A stretch of DNA of 64,000 nt, taken from NCBI GenBank assembly GCA_015057455.1, contig SVEH01000001.1:1-64000 (forward strand), in the 5' to 3' direction. The notes beneath the pieces were generated by a model. That model made no database searches, had not been told where the DNA came from, and saw only the letters and a list, made by a program, of their open reading frames with translations. Each line of letters opens with the position of its first letter. Position 1 is the stretch's first letter. This stretch comes from Lachnospiraceae bacterium (GTDB taxonomy: Bacteria > Bacillota > Clostridia > Lachnospirales > Lachnospiraceae). The position numbers were made by a program, and so were the translations under genes. Below, piece after piece: positions 44,598-53,588 of the stretch.

Positions 44598-44762
44598 TAT
44601 CTATTTTTTATCATTAACTTTTTCTAATAGTTCTTTTATAATGTCTCCTACGTCAGTAAGATTGTTATTATATATTTCTTCTTCAGCCTCACTAATTTCT
44701 AAGCTAGGTTTAAACTTCTCTAATTCTTCTTCAAAATTAATCATCTTGTAATTAGTCTCCAT
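44598..44762 (-). CDS. Small acidic hypothetical protein upstream of the TPR gene
   Basis: 54 codons from ATG at 44762 to TAA at 44598. The product is acidic and helical (starts METNYKMINFEEELEKFKPS, with DVGDIIKELLEKLM near the end). The downstream TPR gene begins 12 bases after its stop, which fits translational coupling. The gap to purA is only 23 bases. The SD is weak (AGAAAGA). The tight packing between two real genes on the same strand is the main support. Confidence 0.55.
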
Positions 44763-44785
44763 TCTTTCTATAAAATATATCTATA

Positions 44786-46060
44786 TTATCTGTGAATTAT
44801 TTCATTTCTTCCTGGTCCATTAGAAACCATCTTAATTGGAACTTGTAATTCTTTTTCTATAAACTCAACATACTTTCTACAGTTCTCTGGAAGTTTATCA
44901 TACTCTGTTATACCTGTTATATCACACTTCCATCCTGGTAAAGTCTCATAAACTGGTTTAGCCTTAGCTAAACTTACTGTTGTAGGGAAATCCCTAGTAA
45001 TCTTACCGTCAATCTCATATCCTACACATATCTTAAGTTCATCTAAATATCCAAGTGCATCTAATACAGTTAAAACTACTTCTGTTGCACCTTGCATTCT
45101 ACATCCATATCTTGAAGCTACTGCGTCAAACCATCCCATTCTTCTTGGTCTTCCTGTAGTTGCGCCGTACTCTCCGCAGTCTCCACCACGTTTTCTCATC
45201 TCTTCAGCTTCTTCACCAAATATCTCTGATACAAACTCTCCTGCTCCTACTGCACTTGAATATGCCTTAACAACAGTTACTATATTCTCTATCTTATATG
45301 GAGGAATACCTGCACCAATAGCTGCATATGCTGCAAGAGTTGATGATGAAGTTACCATTGGGTAAATACCGAAATCAGGATCTTTAAGTGAACCTAACTG
45401 TCCCTCTAATAATACATTCTTTCCTTCATTAATTGCATCATATAAAATCTTAGATGTATCAGCAACATAAGGTCTTACCATCTCTCTATACTCGACAAGT
45501 GTATTAAATAATTCTTCTTCATCTAATAATGGTTTATGGTATAAATGCTCTAAAATTACATTCTTGCTTTCGCATATTCTAGCTACTTTTTCTCTAATTA
45601 CATCATCATCAAACAATTCTGATACTTGAATACCAATCTTAGCATATTTGTCTGAATAAAATGGTGCTATACCTGACTTAGTTGATCCAAATGACTTTCC
45701 TCCAAGTCTCTCCTCTTCGTATTCGTCAAACAATATATGATATGGCATAAGAATCTGTGCCCTATCAGATACTAAAATCTTAGGTGCTTTAACACCCTTT
45801 TCTACGATTTCATTAACTTCTTTAAATAAGTAAGGAATATTCAATGCAACCCCATTACCTATAATGCATGTAGTGTGTTCGTAAAATACACCTGATGGTA
45901 ATAGATGTAATGCAAACTTTCCATAATCATTAATTATTGTATGTCCTGCATTACTTCCACCTTGAAATCTAACAATATAGTCAGCCTCTTTACTTAGTAA
46001 ATCTGTAATTTTACCTTTTCCTTCGTCGCCCCAGTTTGCTCCAACAATTGCTTTAACCAT
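44786..46060 (-). CDS. purA: Adenylosuccinate synthetase
   Basis: 424 residues, SD AGGAGGA. Motifs: N-terminal GANWGDEGKGKITDLL, the GNAGHT-equivalent QGGSNAGHTI, the IMP-binding SAVGAGEFVSEIFGE..., TGRPRRMGWFDAVASRYG, and C-terminal GPGRNEII. It converts IMP, aspartate and GTP to adenylosuccinate. It carries the clade-typical alterations of the Lachnospiraceae/Clostridia group and normal length. It is followed closely on the same strand by the small acidic ORF and the TPR gene. Confidence 0.96.
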   Translation of the reverse strand: MVKAIVGANWGDEGKGKITDLLSKEADYIVRFQGGSNAGHTIINDYGKFALHLLPSGVFYEHTTCIIGNGVALNIPYLFKEVNEIVEKGVKAPKILVSDRAQILMPYHILFDEYEEERLGGKSFGSTKSGIAPFYSDKYAKIGIQVSELFDDDVIREKVARICESKNVILEHLYHKPLLDEEELFNTLVEYREMVRPYVADTSKILYDAINEGKNVLLEGQLGSLKDPDFGIYPMVTSSSTLAAYAAIGAGIPPYKIENIVTVVKAYSSAVGAGEFVSEIFGEEAEEMRKRGGDCGEYGATTGRPRRMGWFDAVASRYGCRMQGATEVVLTVLDALGYLDELKICVGYEIDGKITRDFPTTVSLAKAKPVYETLPGWKCDITGITEYDKLPENCRKYVEFIEKELQVPIKMVSNGPGRNEIIHR

Positions 46061-46454
46061 TATTATCCTCCTAAAAAATCCAAATATTAAAATACATTTG
46101 TATTACAAGAATCTATTAATTGTTATGATACCCACCAAACTACACATAATTATCTTTATCAAAAGACATCATTATGCGTTACCATAAAACAAATATCCTT
46201 ATAACACAAATGTTATTATAGTATAATTTTTTCAATATGTAAACAAAAACTAAACATATCATCAAGTTAGTTTTTTCTAATTTTTCAGAATATTTTATTT
46301 TTTTAAATAAATTGTTCGACATTTTATCTTTTTTATGGTATACTATTCTTGGTAAAAATAATTAACCATTCATTTAATGTATATAGCCCTTTAATAATAT
46401 ACATTAAACGCACAAACTAAAACTACATTAACGAGTTAATAGGAGAGTATAAAA
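46061..46454. promoter_or_regulatory. Divergent intergenic region of purA and the PH-domain gene, with a promoter for the latter
   Basis: Plus-strand promoter: TCGACA (46316-46321), a 17-base spacer, and TATACT (46339-46344) preceded by an extended -10 TGG. The leader is about 105 bases. CGAACAAT on the minus strand at 46311-46318 resembles half a PurBox, but no partner copy was found. The rest is AT-rich with no ORF. Confidence 0.6.
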
Positions 46455-46838
46455 ATGGATTTTTTAGAGAAAAAACGTTACAAACTTACGCAAATTAATC
46501 CGTCTACAATTTATGCATCATTTTCACCTTTATTATTACGAGGTGAAGAAGTCTTAAGTGCATATCAAACCTATGAAGATTATGTTATTTACACAAATAG
46601 ACGAATAATTACTATGGTTTCGCAACGAACTGACGAAGATACGAAAACAACCTTTTTTACCCTACCCTATTCAAGAATTCTTTATTTTTCCATTGAAAGT
46701 ATTGATATAGTCGAGCACAATTGCATACTCAACCTATATTTTTATGACCTTGGAAACATTGAATATGAATTTACAGGCGGGCATAACGTGGCAAAACTTA
46801 GCCATATTATAGGAACCAATATATTTAACTTTAATTAA
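46455..46838 (+). CDS. Bacterial PH-domain protein
   Basis: 127 residues, SD AGGAGAG. No membrane helix. The central part LRGEEVLSAYQTYEDYVIYTNRRIITMVSQ...TFFTLPYSRILYFSIES, followed by a C-terminal amphipathic helix (HNVAKLSHIIGTNIFNF), is the bacterial Pleckstrin-homology pattern (bPH_1/DUF1696 type). Its role is unknown. It is monocistronic, with its own promoter and a hairpin terminator at 46846-46875. Confidence 0.75.
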   Translation: MDFLEKKRYKLTQINPSTIYASFSPLLLRGEEVLSAYQTYEDYVIYTNRRIITMVSQRTDEDTKTTFFTLPYSRILYFSIESIDIVEHNCILNLYFYDLGNIEYEFTGGHNVAKLSHIIGTNIFNFN

Positions 46839-46845
46839 TTTTCTT

Positions 46846-46875
46846 AAGGAGAGCTTATTATCAGAAGCTCTCCTT
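46846..46875 (+). terminator. Terminator of the PH-domain gene
   Basis: AAGGAGAGCTT (46846-46856) pairs with AAGCTCTCCTT (46865-46875), followed by GTGTTTTAT. Confidence 0.82.
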
Positions 46876-46890
46876 GTGTTTTATACTACA

Positions 46891-46983
46891 TTATATGTTA
46901 TTTAGCTCCTCTTTAGATTCTTTAAGCATATTAGCTCCTATTAATGCTTGAGCTCCTCCTGACCATAAACCAGCTATAATCAT
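46891..46983 (-). pseudogene. Gene remnant: 30-codon C-terminal fragment
   Basis: An open frame on the minus strand encodes a hydrophobic Gly/Ala stretch followed by a charged end (AGLWSGGAQALIGANML, then KESKEELNN). It looks like the last helix and tail of a membrane protein. An in-frame stop lies three codons upstream of the first Met, and there is no SD. It abuts a truncated copy of the structured element (47000-47055), which suggests it was left by an insertion/deletion event. Confidence 0.35.
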
Positions 46984-46999
46984 GTGTTAGATTTCAGGA

Positions 47000-47058
47000 C
47001 AGCGGCATCGCAATGGAGCGCAAGTGTGAACAAAAATACATATATTGATTCATATTTT
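47000..47058 (-). repeat. Truncated third copy of the structured element (5' part)
   Basis: Read on the minus strand it matches the 5' half of core B (ATTTTT-TCAC-CTTGCGCTCC-TTGC), preceded by TATGCTAGTT as in element B and at 15420. The second half and the partner strand of the outer helix are missing. Confidence 0.55.
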
Positions 47059-47103
47059 CGTAACTAGCATAGCTTTCTATAGACTAGAATAGCATAAACT
47101 TAA

Positions 47104-47131
47104 TATAGGGCAGCCGTAAGGCTGCCCTATA
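47104..47131 (-). terminator. Terminator of ilvC
   Basis: TATAGGGCAGCC (47104-47115) pairs with GGCTGCCCTATA (47120-47131) with a GTAA (TTAC) tetraloop, ten bases beyond the ilvC stop. Confidence 0.85.
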
Positions 47132-47140
47132 AAATAAGAA

Positions 47141-48202
<1,062 letters not shown>

Positions 48203-48246
48203 TCACAATCATTCTAGAATTACTATTCTGTAAAACAATTTTTAAA

Positions 48247-48297
48247 AGCTTTAGCTTTTTAATAGCTTTAGCTTTTTGATAGCTTTAGCTTTTTTGA
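48247..48297 (-). repeat. Three 17-bp tandem repeats in the ilvN-ilvC spacer
   Basis: Three consecutive copies of AGCTTTAGCTTTTTnAT (plus-strand reading) fill 48247-48297 exactly. They lie about 100 bases upstream of the ilvC start, in the transcribed spacer if ilvN and ilvC are co-transcribed. Each unit contains the self-complementary AGCT twice. Confidence 0.75.
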
Positions 48298-48330
48298 ACT
48301 CTATAGTTTCTTGAAAGCATTTTGCTATTT

Positions 48331-48819
48331 TTATAAAATCTCTGAACCTCTTGCTAAGCCAGTAATACCAGTTCTTACACTCTCTACTATATTATAATCG
48401 TCCATTAATTTCATAAATGCTTCCATCTTAGCTTGGTTACCTGTAATTTCAACCATAATAGTATCTTGACCTACATCAACTACTTTAGCTCTAAATATAT
48501 CACATACAGCTAAAATTGATTGTCTTTCATGTGCTTTCGCCTCTATCTTTACTAAAATCAATTCTCTATGTACAGAAGTTGTATCTGCTAATTCCTTAAT
48601 ATCTTTCACATCTTCTAATTTATTAAGTTGATTCTTAATCTGTTCAAGAATCTGCTCATCACCAGTTACAGCAACAGTCATTCTAGAATACTTAGGATTC
48701 TGTGTTTCACTAACTGTCAAACTGTCTATATTATATCCTCGTCTACTAAACAAACCAGCTACTCTACTAAGAACACCTGCTACGTTTTCAACAAGTATAG
48801 TCATAACCATTCTTCTCAT
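48331..48819 (-). CDS. ilvN: Acetolactate synthase regulatory (small) subunit
   Basis: 162 residues, SD AGGAGAG. The N-terminal ACT domain MTILVENVAGVLSRVAGLFSRRGYNIDSLTVSET (~6-40) and the C-terminal ALS_ss_C domain (~83-160) are complete. It confers valine feedback inhibition on the catalytic subunit IlvB, which is encoded elsewhere. No T-box or leader peptide is recognisable in the 114 bases upstream. Confidence 0.93.
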   Translation of the reverse strand: MRRMVMTILVENVAGVLSRVAGLFSRRGYNIDSLTVSETQNPKYSRMTVAVTGDEQILEQIKNQLNKLEDVKDIKELADTTSVHRELILVKIEAKAHERQSILAVCDIFRAKVVDVGQDTIMVEITGNQAKMEAFMKLMDDYNIVESVRTGITGLARGSEIL

Positions 48820-48933
48820 GTTCTACTTCTCTCCTGTATATTATTATTTATATTTCATATATAACTGACATTATTTCAATGCTACTATATCAAATATTGA
48901 TTTTACATATTTTACCAATAACAACAACATTTG

Positions 48934-49443
48934 TCAATAATTATACGGTACCTCAGCATTAGCATTAAAATTTTTATCTGATGTACTTACCACAATATCT
49001 TTTATTCCATAAGTAACATTTCCATTTTCTATATATGTAATTATCTGAAATATAACCTCGTAACTTTGTTTATCTGCTTCTTTTGGATTATTTAAATCTG
49101 ATATGTATTTTCTTATTTCATTAGCTGTATCATTATCTATATCTAAACCGTCAATAAGTAATTCACCCCTATCATTTGATCTTAAATAAAACCTAAATTG
49201 TCCACCTCTTGCCATACACATATCCCCCCACACATCTTCATTATCAACACACATATACATAATATCCCTTATCATATCACAAGTGTTAACATCTGTTTCT
49301 TCTTTAGCATTATTTAAAACGTCAACAAGCTTTGGAATTGTAACTGCTGTTATTATTGCTACCACAGAAAAAACAACTATTAATTCTACTAGTGTAAATC
49401 CTTTATTACGCAAAGTATTTGCTTTTTTATTACTTCTAATCAC
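48934..49443 (-). CDS. Orphan type IV pilin/pseudopilin-like protein
   Basis: 169 residues from a GTG start with SD GGAGAG. The N-terminus carries a prepilin peptidase site, K-G|FTLVELIVVFSVVAIITAVTIPKLVDVL (~13-42), with Glu at position 5 of the mature protein. The C-terminal ~120 residues form a soluble domain with two cysteines (~57, 65) and an acidic surface. No prepilin peptidase, ATPase or inner-membrane platform gene is in the window, so it must rely on machinery elsewhere. Confidence 0.82.
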   Translation of the reverse strand: MIRSNKKANTLRNKGFTLVELIVVFSVVAIITAVTIPKLVDVLNNAKEETDVNTCDMIRDIMYMCVDNEDVWGDMCMARGGQFRFYLRSNDRGELLIDGLDIDNDTANEIRKYISDLNNPKEADKQSYEVIFQIITYIENGNVTYGIKDIVVSTSDKNFNANAEVPYNY

Positions 49444-49507
49444 AATACCAACTCTCCTTTATTGTTTTGAAAAACTTCTAAACCACATTTCAATATATCG
49501 ACAAAAA

Positions 49508-49531
49508 AAGGAGTCCTAAAAAGGACTCCTT
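49508..49531 (-). terminator. Terminator of secDF
   Basis: AAGGAGTCC (49508-49516) pairs with GGACTCCTT (49523-49531). On the minus strand a run of seven T follows. Confidence 0.88.
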
Positions 49532-49565
49532 CTAATATTTTTCAAATACTTATATTTATTCAATA

Positions 49566-51758
49566 TTATACTAAAACTTTATCTTTATTAGATTCTGTTT
49601 TCTTAACATATTTGCTGTCATCACCACTACCAAATTTGTTATCTAATAAGAACCATAATGTTCCTCCTAGACAAACTGATGAATAAGCACCACATATAAT
49701 ACCTATCATTAATGGTAATGTAAAGTCTTTCATTGATTGAACACCCATAATGTATAATGCCGCAACCATTATGAAAGTTGTAAGTGAAGTATTAATACTT
49801 CTTGTAAGTGTTGAACTAATTGCTTTATTAACAACGTTAGCTTTATCTTCTCTTGTTTTAGCTCCAATCATAGTTTCTCTAATTCTATCAAATATAACGA
49901 TTGTTGCATTGATTGAATAACCTACTATAGTTAACATACATGCTATAAATGTATTACCTACTGTAATTTGTGATATAGCATAGAATCCTAATACAACTAA
50001 AACATCATGTAGTAATGGAAGAACAGAACCAATAGCAAAACTAAATGTTCTAAATCTTATAAAGATATATATTAACATTGCTATTGTTGCAACTGTAACT
50101 GCTACAACTGAATCTTTCTTCATCTCATCACTTACTGTACCACTAATTGTTTCTTCTTGAATATCTTTATCTCTAACTTTATATTCTTTCTTTAAAGCTT
50201 TCTCTATAGCTTCTTTTGTTTCAATGTCTTTTGATAAATCTCTCATAGCTACTATAGCTGACTTCTCACCTTTAATTGGTGAAACTTGAACAGCTAACTT
50301 AGCTGTATCTTTAAATAAATCTTCTATCTCTTTATTACTTGGTAACTTACCATACTTATCAAAGCTTATCTCCATTTGAGTACCACCACGGAAATCAAGA
50401 CCGTAAGCAAATATCTCTCCACTTTCTTTCTTTGATAATCCCATACCTATAAATCCTACAACTATAAGTACAAGTGAAATAACATAATATACTTTTTTGT
50501 TTCTTACAAAGTTAACAACTGGTAAACTAAACTTACTTGAGAACATTCCTTCTTTGTTAAGTCCCATATGATAGAGAGCCCATATTATTGACTTAGTAAT
50601 TACAAGTGCTGTAAACATTGAAAGAACAATACCTAATCCAAGTGTTTGAGCAAATCCTTTAATTGTACCTGAACCTAATGTTCCAAGAACAATTGCTGCT
50701 ACTAAAGTTGTTACGTTACCATCTAAAATAGCTGAGAATGCTTTTTCAAAACCACCGCTTATTGCGTTCTTAACTTGCTTTCCTGCAACTATTTCTTCTT
50801 TTATTCTTGTAAATATGATACAGTTCGCATCAACAGCCATACCTATTGAAAGAATAATACCTGCTATACCAGGAAGTGTTAATGTTACTTCTAGTACATT
50901 TAATAAAAATACCATTAATGCAACATACAATGCTAATGCCAAAGATGATGCAAATCCTGGAACTCTATAAACTATAATCATAAATAACATAACAATTGCA
51001 ATACCAATTGCAGCTGCTACTAATGATGTTGATAATGCTTCTGATCCAAGTTGTGCTCCAACTGCTGTTGAACGTAAAGTTTCAAGTTGAACTGGCATAG
51101 CACCAATTCTTATATATGTAGCTAATTTATCTGCTTCATCATAAGTAAAGTTACCACTTATCTGAGCTTCACCACCAGTAATTGGTTCGTTGATTGTTGC
51201 TGAAGAAACTTTCTCTCCACCATAGTAAGTCTCTAAAACTTTACCTGTGTTATCTGTAGTTATCTTTGCAAACTTCTCGCCACCCTTTTGAGTGAACTTA
51301 AGTGATACCATATATGAACCAGCTGAAGTTTGTTCTTGTGAAGTTACTGCTTGTGCATCATCAATATCATCTCCGTTTAGTAGAACTTCATCTGAACCCT
51401 CTAATTTAAATTCTACTTGTCCTGGTTGACTTAATTCTTTAAATACTTCTGTCTCATCAGTAACACCTGGAATGTTAACTGAGATTCTCTTAGTACCTTC
51501 TTTTTGAACTGTAGCTTCCTTTGTATATGCTTGCACACGAAGGTCAAGCTTCTCCATTGTATCTGCTATTTCTTGTTCTGTTGCTTTTCCTTTAACCTCA
51601 TATGTTATACTTGCTCCGCCTCTTAAATCTAGTCCAAGTCTAATATCCTTAGCTTTAAACTTACCACCAATACCGCATAAAACAGTATAAATAAGTCCTG
51701 CTGTAATAAGAATAATAACCACTAGACTGATAATTGACCTTTTCTTACTCTTTACCAT
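49566..51758 (-). CDS. secDF: Fused SecD-SecF protein translocase accessory subunit
   Basis: 730 residues, SD AAGGAG. SecD half (~1-430): helix ~9-28, DIRLGLDLRGGASITYEV, P1 periplasmic region, then five helices with GIILSIGMAVDANCIIFTRIKEE. SecF half (~435-715): YGLDFRGGTQMEISF and the helices with ACMLTIVGYSINATIVIFDRIRET. It uses the proton gradient to pull proteins through SecYEG. It is the last gene of the scfA-scfB-secDF set. Many Clostridia have separate secD and secF; here they are one gene. Confidence 0.95.
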   Translation of the reverse strand: MVKSKKRSIISLVVIILITAGLIYTVLCGIGGKFKAKDIRLGLDLRGGASITYEVKGKATEQEIADTMEKLDLRVQAYTKEATVQKEGTKRISVNIPGVTDETEVFKELSQPGQVEFKLEGSDEVLLNGDDIDDAQAVTSQEQTSAGSYMVSLKFTQKGGEKFAKITTDNTGKVLETYYGGEKVSSATINEPITGGEAQISGNFTYDEADKLATYIRIGAMPVQLETLRSTAVGAQLGSEALSTSLVAAAIGIAIVMLFMIIVYRVPGFASSLALALYVALMVFLLNVLEVTLTLPGIAGIILSIGMAVDANCIIFTRIKEEIVAGKQVKNAISGGFEKAFSAILDGNVTTLVAAIVLGTLGSGTIKGFAQTLGLGIVLSMFTALVITKSIIWALYHMGLNKEGMFSSKFSLPVVNFVRNKKVYYVISLVLIVVGFIGMGLSKKESGEIFAYGLDFRGGTQMEISFDKYGKLPSNKEIEDLFKDTAKLAVQVSPIKGEKSAIVAMRDLSKDIETKEAIEKALKKEYKVRDKDIQEETISGTVSDEMKKDSVVAVTVATIAMLIYIFIRFRTFSFAIGSVLPLLHDVLVVLGFYAISQITVGNTFIACMLTIVGYSINATIVIFDRIRETMIGAKTREDKANVVNKAISSTLTRSINTSLTTFIMVAALYIMGVQSMKDFTLPLMIGIICGAYSSVCLGGTLWFLLDNKFGSGDDSKYVKKTESNKDKVLV

Positions 51759-51853
51759 TTCTTGTCGTCTCCTTATGTTAATACTTAATCTACGCTATTA
51801 TAACACATTATTTTGTGAATTTAAAGCATTATTTTACAATATATTACAATGTT

Positions 51854-53212
51854 CTACTCTGTATCAGCCTCAGCTGCTTTTATCATAATAGCACATTCAA
51901 CTCTTTTTCTTTGCAAATCACATCCTATATCATATGCATCGTTTATATTACCATGGAATTTGTATGAATTAGCTGCACATCCTCCACTGCAATAAAATCT
52001 AGCAAAGCAGTCCTTACACTTATCCTTTGCATACACATTGCAAGTCTTAAAGCAATCTACTAATTCTGTATTCTTAATTCCATCAAATACATTACCTAGT
52101 AGGAAATCATCTTCTCCTACAAATTGGTGACATGGATATAAATCTCCTGTTGGTGTAACTGCCAAATATTCTGTTCCTGAACCACATCCTGACAAACGTT
52201 TAGCAACACATGGTCCACCAGATAAATCTATCATAAAATGGAAGAAATTAAACCACTTTCCTTCTTTTCTTCTTTGTATAATAAAATTTGCTAACTTATC
52301 GTATTCTTCGCAAATAATTGGAACATCTTCTTCTTTAATTGCGTACGGTTCTGATGGAAGTGAAACAACCGGTTCCATAGATATCTGTTCAAAACCTTCA
52401 TCTGCAAGATGTTTCACATCCTCAGCAAAATCTAAGTTATTATGTGTAAATGTTCCTCTTACATAATACTTATCTTGGTTTCTACTTTCTGCAAATTTCT
52501 TAAACTTAGGCATAATAATATCATAACTTCCTTTACCATTACGAGTAGGACGCATAGCATCATTAATGCACTTTCTCCCATCTATACTAAGTACTACATT
52601 ATCCATCTCTTTATTAGCAAATTCAATAACTTCATCATCTATTAATAAACCGTTAGTTGTAAGTGTAAATCTAAAATTCTTATCGTGAATCTTCTCTTGC
52701 TCTCTACCATATCTAACTAACTCTTTAACTACTTCCCAGTTCATAAGTGGTTCTCCGCCAAAGAAATCCACCTCAAGATTCCTTCTCTTACCTGAGTTTG
52801 CTATTAAGAAATCAAGTGCTTTCTTACCAACTTCTAGACTCATAAGTTCTTTTTCACCTTGATATTCACCTTTGCCTGCAAAACAATAATTACAAGCAAG
52901 ATTACAATCATGAGCTATATGAAGACATAGTGCTTTAACAACTGTTTGTCTCTTTTTAAAATCTATAATGTAATCTTTATATTGATCCTCTGTAAATAAA
53001 GCACCATCTTTCTTAAGTGACTCTACTTCCTCAATACCTTCTTCTACATCTTCCTTACCATATTTAGCTACTAAATCTGTCTTTATAGCCTCTAAATTAT
53101 CATTCTTATATGCCTCAATTATATCGTATACAACGTCATCAACAACATGTACACAACCACTGTTAACATCTAATACAATGTTATATCCATTATTCTTATA
53201 CTGATGTACCAC
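51854..53212 (-). CDS. scfB: SCIFF peptide maturase, radical SAM/SPASM enzyme
   Basis: 452 residues from a GTG start (SD AGAGG). An N-terminal PqqD-like peptide-recognition region (~1-85) is followed by the radical SAM domain with the CxxxCxxC cluster at Cys103, 107, 110 (CNLACNYC) and FFGGEPLMNWEVV. A C-terminal SPASM domain has many cysteines (GPC, SGCGSG, YPCHQF, CKDCFARFYCSGGCAAN, CDLQRKRVEC). Related enzymes form a thioether crosslink on the SCIFF precursor encoded just upstream. It is flanked by scfA and secDF, the usual clostridial arrangement. Confidence 0.95.
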   Translation of the reverse strand: MVHQYKNNGYNIVLDVNSGCVHVVDDVVYDIIEAYKNDNLEAIKTDLVAKYGKEDVEEGIEEVESLKKDGALFTEDQYKDYIIDFKKRQTVVKALCLHIAHDCNLACNYCFAGKGEYQGEKELMSLEVGKKALDFLIANSGKRRNLEVDFFGGEPLMNWEVVKELVRYGREQEKIHDKNFRFTLTTNGLLIDDEVIEFANKEMDNVVLSIDGRKCINDAMRPTRNGKGSYDIIMPKFKKFAESRNQDKYYVRGTFTHNNLDFAEDVKHLADEGFEQISMEPVVSLPSEPYAIKEEDVPIICEEYDKLANFIIQRRKEGKWFNFFHFMIDLSGGPCVAKRLSGCGSGTEYLAVTPTGDLYPCHQFVGEDDFLLGNVFDGIKNTELVDCFKTCNVYAKDKCKDCFARFYCSGGCAANSYKFHGNINDAYDIGCDLQRKRVECAIMIKAAEADTE

Positions 53213-53236
53213 TTTAATAACCTCTTTCCATAATTA

Positions 53237-53259
53237 AAGCAGCGACTATGTCGCTGCTT
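53237..53259 (-). promoter_or_regulatory. Stable hairpin between scfA and scfB
   Basis: AAGCAGCGAC (53237-53246) pairs with GTCGCTGCTT (53250-53259), a perfect 10-bp stem with a 3-base loop. It lies in the scfA-scfB spacer without a proper T-run on the minus strand, so it is more likely a partial terminator or mRNA-end stabiliser, which would favour the peptide over the enzyme. Confidence 0.65.
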
Positions 53260-53343
53260 AAGATTCTAACTTATATAAGTTACATTATGCATCTATGCGG
53301 TCTATACGACAAATACTACTTTCGCATATATGCTATTACATTA

Positions 53344-53490
53344 TTATTTATTCTTGTTCTCGCATGTTTGATTTCCTACTGTACATGAAGTCTTACATGC
53401 TGATTGACATGAAGTTTGGCACTCTCCACATCCACCTTTTTTCATTGACTCTTGTAAATTTCTAGTATTTAATGATTTTACATGTTTCAT
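53344..53490 (-). CDS. scfA: SCIFF ribosomal peptide precursor
   Basis: 48 residues, SD AGGAGG. It begins MKHVKSLNTRNLQESMKK, and its second half holds six cysteines at 21, 24, 28, 32, 36 and 43 (CGECQTSCQSACKTSC, then NQTC). This is the family signature 'six cysteines in forty-five residues'. The encoded maturase lies 131 bases downstream. The peptide is almost invariant across Clostridia and its biological role is still unsettled. The ORF is too short for common length cut-offs but is unmistakable. Confidence 0.97.
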   Translation of the reverse strand: MKHVKSLNTRNLQESMKKGGCGECQTSCQSACKTSCTVGNQTCENKNK

Positions 53491-53588
53491 AATTTAAATC
53501 CTCCTAAATTTTATCCTAATCAACCAACCTTATTGATTATATCATATATTTTTTTATATTTAAAGTATAATATTTTAAATTTCTATAT

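Noticed and set aside
46311-46318. PurR box (CGAACAAT) before purA
   Set aside because: Only one half site is present; PurR binding normally needs two inverted PurBoxes, and the match overlaps the promoter of the opposite gene.
48820-48933. T-box or leader-peptide attenuator before ilvN
   Set aside because: No T-box sequence (TGGNACCGCG-like), specifier stem or run of branched-chain codons is present in this short region.
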